DNA from: CAZKCI01 sp964584165
GTDB taxonomy: Bacteria > Auribacterota > Erginobacteria > Erginobacterales > CAZKCI01
DNA length: 64,000 bases
NCBI GenBank assembly: GCA_964584165.1
Contig: CAZOYW010000011.1
Span: 20,910 to 84,909 of the forward strand
Direction: 5' to 3'
Positions 60,331 to 64,000 of the stretch are shown here, piece by piece (the first letter of the stretch is position 1; each line of letters starts with the position of its first letter). Position numbers and translations under genes: made by a program. A model generated the notes under the pieces. It saw only the letters and a list, made by a program, of their open reading frames with translations, was not told where the DNA came from and ran no database searches.

Positions 60331-63300
60331 ATGACCAAGACGATCCTGTCCGTCGCCGCGGCCGGCCTGCTCGTCGCCGGCCCCCTCTTCGCTCAGACCC
60401 CGACCCCCCCGACGCCCATCCCGCCCACGCCGACGCCCGTGACGGTCATGCTCGACTACTCCACCTACCTCGGCGGCGCCAATTACGATTACGCCTACGG
60501 CCACGGCGTAGCCATCGATTCCTCCGGCTGCGCCTTCGTCGCCGGCTACACTAGTTCGGACAATTTCCCCACCGCCAACCCCTACCAGGCGGCCCGGTCG
60601 GGAAGCGACGACGGCTTCGTCTCCCGCTTCTCCTCCGACGGATCCACCCTGCTCTTCTCCACCTACCTCGGCGGAACCAACAGCGACTACTGCTACGCGG
60701 TCGTGGCCGGCCCGGACGGATCGGCCTCCGTGACGGGCTACACCTACTCCTACGACTTCCCGGTCGAGAGCGCCTACCAGGGCACCCCGGGCGGGCAGGC
60801 CGACGCCTTCGTCAGCCGCCTCGACGTCTCCGGCTCCATCCTCCTCTTCTCCACCTATCTCGGCGGGATGAACTACGACTACGGATACGGGATCGACGTC
60901 GATGCGGCGGGGTCCGCTTACGTGACCGGGGAGACCGAATCCCACGACTTCCCCCTGGAGAACCCCTACCAGCCCTACCTCCTCGGCGATTATGACGCCT
61001 TCGTGACCAAGTTCTCACCCTCCGGTTCCGCGCTGGACTATTCGACCTACCTCGGGGGATCATCCGACGACGAAGCCGTGGACATCCGTATCGACGCCGG
61101 CGGTATCGCCTACGTCGTGGGCTCGACCTCCTCCTCGGGGCTCCCGGTCTATTTCCCGACCAAGAACGCCTACCAGCCGTCCTACGCCGGCGGCTCACAC
61201 GACGCCTTCGTGACCCGCCTCTCCTCGACCGGATCGACCCTCGTCCATTCGACCTATCTGGGTGGGTCCGGACAGGACTACGCGGAGGGCGTCGCCCTTG
61301 ACGCCGCCGGCAACATCTACGTCACCGGAACCACCGACACCAGCGAGGACCCCTTCTTCCCGACCCAGAACGCCTACCAGCAATACAACGCCGGCAGCGA
61401 TGACGCCTTCATCAGCAAGTTCGGGCCGACGGGCTCCGCGCTCCTCTATTCGACGCTCCTTGGCGGGGAGAGCTCCGACTACGGATACGGGATCGACGTC
61501 ACCGCCAACGGAAATGCCTTCGCAACTGGCTACACCAACTCCTCCGACTTCCCGATCCTGAACGCCTACCAGACCTCGGTAAACAGCACCCCCGACGTCT
61601 TCGTCACCCGCCTGGCCCCGGCCGGCTCCGCGCTAGTCTTCTCTACTTATCTCGGCGGGAACAGCACCGACGAGGGCTACGGAATCGCCCTTGGCCCGGA
61701 CCGGAGCGCTTTTGTCTCCGGTTACACCTATAGCGGCGACTTCCCGATCGCGAACCCGTATCAGGGGAACATCGCGGGCGGTTCCGACGCCTTCCTCGCC
61801 CGCTTCGGCAACCTCCTCACCCCCTCTCCGACACTGACGCCGCAGGGCTACCAGACGCCGACCCCTCCCCCCTCCGCCACGCCGACTCCGCTGACCCCGA
61901 CACCGCCCCCCTCCGCCACACCCACCCCGGAGGGCTACAAGACCCCCGTCCCCACCCCCTCCCCCATCCTCTGGGACTACACCTACGGAACCTTCCTCGG
62001 GGGGAACAGCTCGGACTACGGCTACGCCATCGCGGCCGACTCCGCGGGAGACTTCTACGTCGCCGGCGAGACCGAATCTTACGACTTCCCGCTCGCGAGC
62101 CCCTACCAGGCCGCGATGACCTCCTCGCCCGACGCCTTCGTGACGAAGTTCCTCTCCACCGGATCCTCGCTCGTCTTCTCGACCTACCTCGGGGGCAGTA
62201 ACTCCGACTACGGCTACGGGCTCGCCCTCGACTCCGCCCTCAACCCCTTCGTCACCGGCTACACCGAATCCAGCGACTTCCCGACCCTGAACGCCTACCA
62301 GTCCAGCCGTCAGTCCGGAAAGGACGGGAAGGAGACCAAGGAGGACGCCTTTGTCACCCGCCTCGACTCGGCCGGCTCCTCGCTCCTCTACTCTACCTAC
62401 CTCGGCGGGGCCGACAACGACGAGGGGCGCCGGATCGCCGTCGACTCGACGGGCGCCGCTTATATCGTCGGCTCCACTCAGTCCTCGGACGGGGGACCCT
62501 TCCCGACCGTTAACGCTTACCAGTCGTCCATGACCGGCGGGGAACAAGAAAGGGGCTACGCCTACGATGCCTTCGTCGCCAAGCTCGCCCCCACGGGATC
62601 GGCTCTCGCCTTCTCCACCTACCTCGGCGGGGCGGACCCGGACTACGGCTACGGGATCGCCCTCGACTCGGCCGGTTCCGCCTATGTCACCGGGGAGACG
62701 ATGCACTCCTCCGGCTCCCTCTTCCCGACCGTCAACGCCTACCAGGCGGACTTCGGGAACGGCCGCTACAATGCCTTCGTAACCAAGTTCGCGACGGCGG
62801 GGTCGTCCCTGGCCTACTCCACCTTCCTCGGCGGCGATGGCTACGACTACGGCTGTGGAATCGCCGTCGATTCGGCAGGTTCCGCCTACGTCGCCGGGGT
62901 GACCAACTCCTTCTCCAATAACCTCTTCCCGACCGCGAACGCCTACCAGCCGATCCCGGGCGGCGGGGACGCCGACGCCTTCGTCAGCAAGTTCGCTCCC
63001 TCCGGATCCACGCTCGCCTACTCCACTTTCCTCGGCGGCGGCGCCTTGGATGTCGGCTATGACATCGCCGTCGACGCCGGGCGGGCGGCCTACGTGACGG
63101 GGGAGACCGACTCCTCCAACGCCCCCTACTTCTTCCCGATCGTCAACGCCTACCAGCCGACGATCGGGGGCGACTACGACGCCTTCGTCAGCCGCTTCGG
63201 ACCCGACGGCTCGACCCTCTCCTATTCCACCTTCCTCGGCGGCGGCGGCTCGGACTTCGGCTACGGGATCGCCGTGAACGCCGCGCTCCGCTCGACCTAC

Positions 63301-64000
63301 GTCACGGGCTTTACCTACTCTTACGACTTCCCCCTGATGAACCCCTACCAGGCGGGCATGTCCTCCTCGCCCGACGCCTTCGCGGGCATCCTCATCGCCG
63401 AGCCGACGGCGACGCCCTCCCCCTCCGTCACGCCGACGCCCTCGGTGACGCCGACGCCGGTGGGCGAGGTCTTCGAGGCCCCGATCAACGCGACGCTGAA
63501 CTACGCGGGCAGCCTCGACAACTCCGGCTTCGCCGATAACTACGATGTCTACTCCTGCATCAAGTTCCCGGAGAACGCCAAGGACGTGGTCTACCGCTTC
63601 GTGACCGGCGTTCCCGGCACGGTGACGATCGACCTCGGCAACCTCGCCGACGACCTCGACCTCCTCCTCTGCGACGCGCCCTCGGCCTCCAGCTGCGTCG
63701 CCGCCTCGACCAACCTCGGGACCGAACCCGAACGGATCGTCTACCCGGCCGCCCCCGACGCCTACTACCTCGTGGTCGACGGCTACGGCTCGGCCTCTTC
63801 CACCTACGACATCGCCATCGCCTTCACCACCCCCACCCCCCCGACGCCGACTCCGACTCCGGAAGGATTCAAGACGCCGGCGCCGACGGCCACTCCGTTC
63901 ACGCCCACGCCGGTCCCCCCGACGCCATCGCCTTCGCCCTCCTGCGGCCCGCAGGTGCCGGTCAACCTGACGGCGCTGGCTTCCGGGGACTACAACGGCG
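60331..64000 (+). CDS. Giant secreted SBBP-repeat protein with PPC domain (3' partial)
   Basis: Open from ATG 60331 to the window edge (over 1,220 residues). Signal peptide MTKTILSVAAAGLLVAGPLFA. Two blocks of ~50-residue SBBP beta-propeller repeats (60440-61815 and 61975-63390), each with 'FSTYLGG...DYGYGIAVDSAGSAYVTG...FPTxNAYQ' and 'DAFVTKFxxxGS'. Thr-Pro linkers (61820-61965, 63405-63455) separate them. A bacterial pre-peptidase C-terminal (PPC) domain follows (63465-63825; 'VVYRFVTG', 'DLDLLLC', 'YYLVVDGYG'), then another linker with 'GFKTP' and, at the very edge, 'ALASGDYNG', which reads like the first repeat of the six-repeat DYDGDG module. A ribosome binding site AAGGAG lies 6 nt upstream. 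Probable surface protein. Confidence 0.85.
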   Translation, partial: MTKTILSVAAAGLLVAGPLFAQTPTPPTPIPPTPTPVTVMLDYSTYLGGANYDYAYGHGVAIDSSGCAFVAGYTSSDNFPTANPYQAARSGSDDGFVSRFSSDGSTLLFSTYLGGTNSDYCYAVVAGPDGSASVTGYTYSYDFPVESAYQGTPGGQADAFVSRLDVSGSILLFSTYLGGMNYDYGYGIDVDAAGSAYVTGETESHDFPLENPYQPYLLGDYDAFVTKFSPSGSALDYSTYLGGSSDDEAVDIRIDAGGIAYVVGSTSSSGLPVYFPTKNAYQPSYAGGSHDAFVTRLSSTGSTLVHSTYLGGSGQDYAEGVALDAAGNIYVTGTTDTSEDPFFPTQNAYQQYNAGSDDAFISKFGPTGSALLYSTLLGGESSDYGYGIDVTANGNAFATGYTNSSDFPILNAYQTSVNSTPDVFVTRLAPAGSALVFSTYLGGNSTDEGYGIALGPDRSAFVSGYTYSGDFPIANPYQGNIAGGSDAFLARFGNLLTPSPTLTPQGYQTPTPPPSATPTPLTPTPPPSATPTPEGYKTPVPTPSPILWDYTYGTFLGGNSSDYGYAIAADSAGDFYVAGETESYDFPLASPYQAAMTSSPDAFVTKFLSTGSSLVFSTYLGGSNSDYGYGLALDSALNPFVTGYTESSDFPTLNAYQSSRQSGKDGKETKEDAFVTRLDSAGSSLLYSTYLGGADNDEGRRIAVDSTGAAYIVGSTQSSDGGPFPTVNAYQSSMTGGEQERGYAYDAFVAKLAPTGSALAFSTYLGGADPDYGYGIALDSAGSAYVTGETMHSSGSLFPTVNAYQADFGNGRYNAFVTKFATAGSSLAYSTFLGGDGYDYGCGIAVDSAGSAYVAGVTNSFSNNLFPTANAYQPIPGGGDADAFVSKFAPSGSTLAYSTFLGGGALDVGYDIAVDAGRAAYVTGETDSSNAPYFFPIVNAYQPTIGGDYDAFVSRFGPDGSTLSYSTFLGGGGSDFGYGIAVNAALRSTYVTGFTYSYDFPLMNPYQAGMSSSPDAFAGILIAEPTATPSPSVTPTPSVTPTPVGEVFEAPINATLNYAGSLDNSGFADNYDVYSCIKFPENAKDVVYRFVTGVPGTVTIDLGNLADDLDLLLCDAPSASSCVAASTNLGTEPERIVYPAAPDAYYLVVDGYGSASSTYDIAIAFTTPTPPTPTPTPEGFKTPAPTATPFTPTPVPPTPSPSPSCGPQVPVNLTALASGDYNG

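Overview
The window is GC-rich bacterial chromosome and contains one 100-base scaffold gap (6616-6715), so it looks like a draft or metagenome-assembled genome. No ribosomal RNA is present to place it. A class II aldolase-type bacterial microcompartment, very large secreted proteins with Pro/Thr linkers, and intergenic spaces packed with short repeats suggest a member of, or neighbour to, the PVC/Omnitrophota/Aureabacteria-like candidate phyla. That placement is inference only.

Layout. (1) 1-7774 is the 3' part of a giant secreted parallel beta-helix protein, followed by a strong hairpin and a tRNA with anticodon CAU. (2) 8108-15235, minus strand, is housekeeping: dnaG-rpoD overlapping by 8 bp, a NIF3-like protein, then grpE-dnaJ-rsmE (no dnaK between them) behind a clear sigma70-type promoter. 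(3) 15516-21256, plus strand, holds two secreted proteins that each end in the same six-repeat DYDGDG module, then a 79-residue Cys-rich peptide. (4) 21311-41734 is a surface-glycan neighbourhood: FAD oxidoreductase, two sulfatase-fold lipoproteins lacking the formylglycine Cys, pyruvyl transferase, glycosyltransferases, Wzz-like protein, a glycoside hydrolase carrying the six-repeat module, radical SAM/SPASM protein, TMTC-like TPR protein, GtrA and an HD-GYP response regulator. (5) 41952-48727 is a microcompartment operon with its own promoter: BMC-T, BMC-H, BMC-P, CoA-acylating aldehyde dehydrogenase, PduS-like flavo/Fe-S protein, PduT-like shell protein, class II aldolase and a small HTH protein. 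(6) 48832-60107 holds two paralogous glycosyltransferases, an amidohydrolase, YjbQ-like protein, FAD oxidase, SGNH hydrolase, PolX and a DHH phosphoesterase. (7) 60331 to the right edge is a giant SBBP-repeat secreted protein, 3' truncated.

The microcompartment genes fit a pathway in which the aldolase releases an aldehyde (lactaldehyde if the substrate is fuculose- or rhamnulose-1-phosphate), the dehydrogenase converts it to an acyl-CoA inside the shell, and PduS/PduT carry electrons across the shell. PduL, acetate kinase and alcohol dehydrogenase are not in the window.

The most unusual feature is the intergenic DNA. It holds micro-tandem repeats of period 7, 8 or 9, a hairpin array with a conserved 10-nt linker upstream of a glycosyltransferase, three nearly identical 12-bp AT-rich hairpins overlapping or adjoining ribosome binding sites, inverted repeats that swallow stop codons, and a family of TTCATGAA palindromes.
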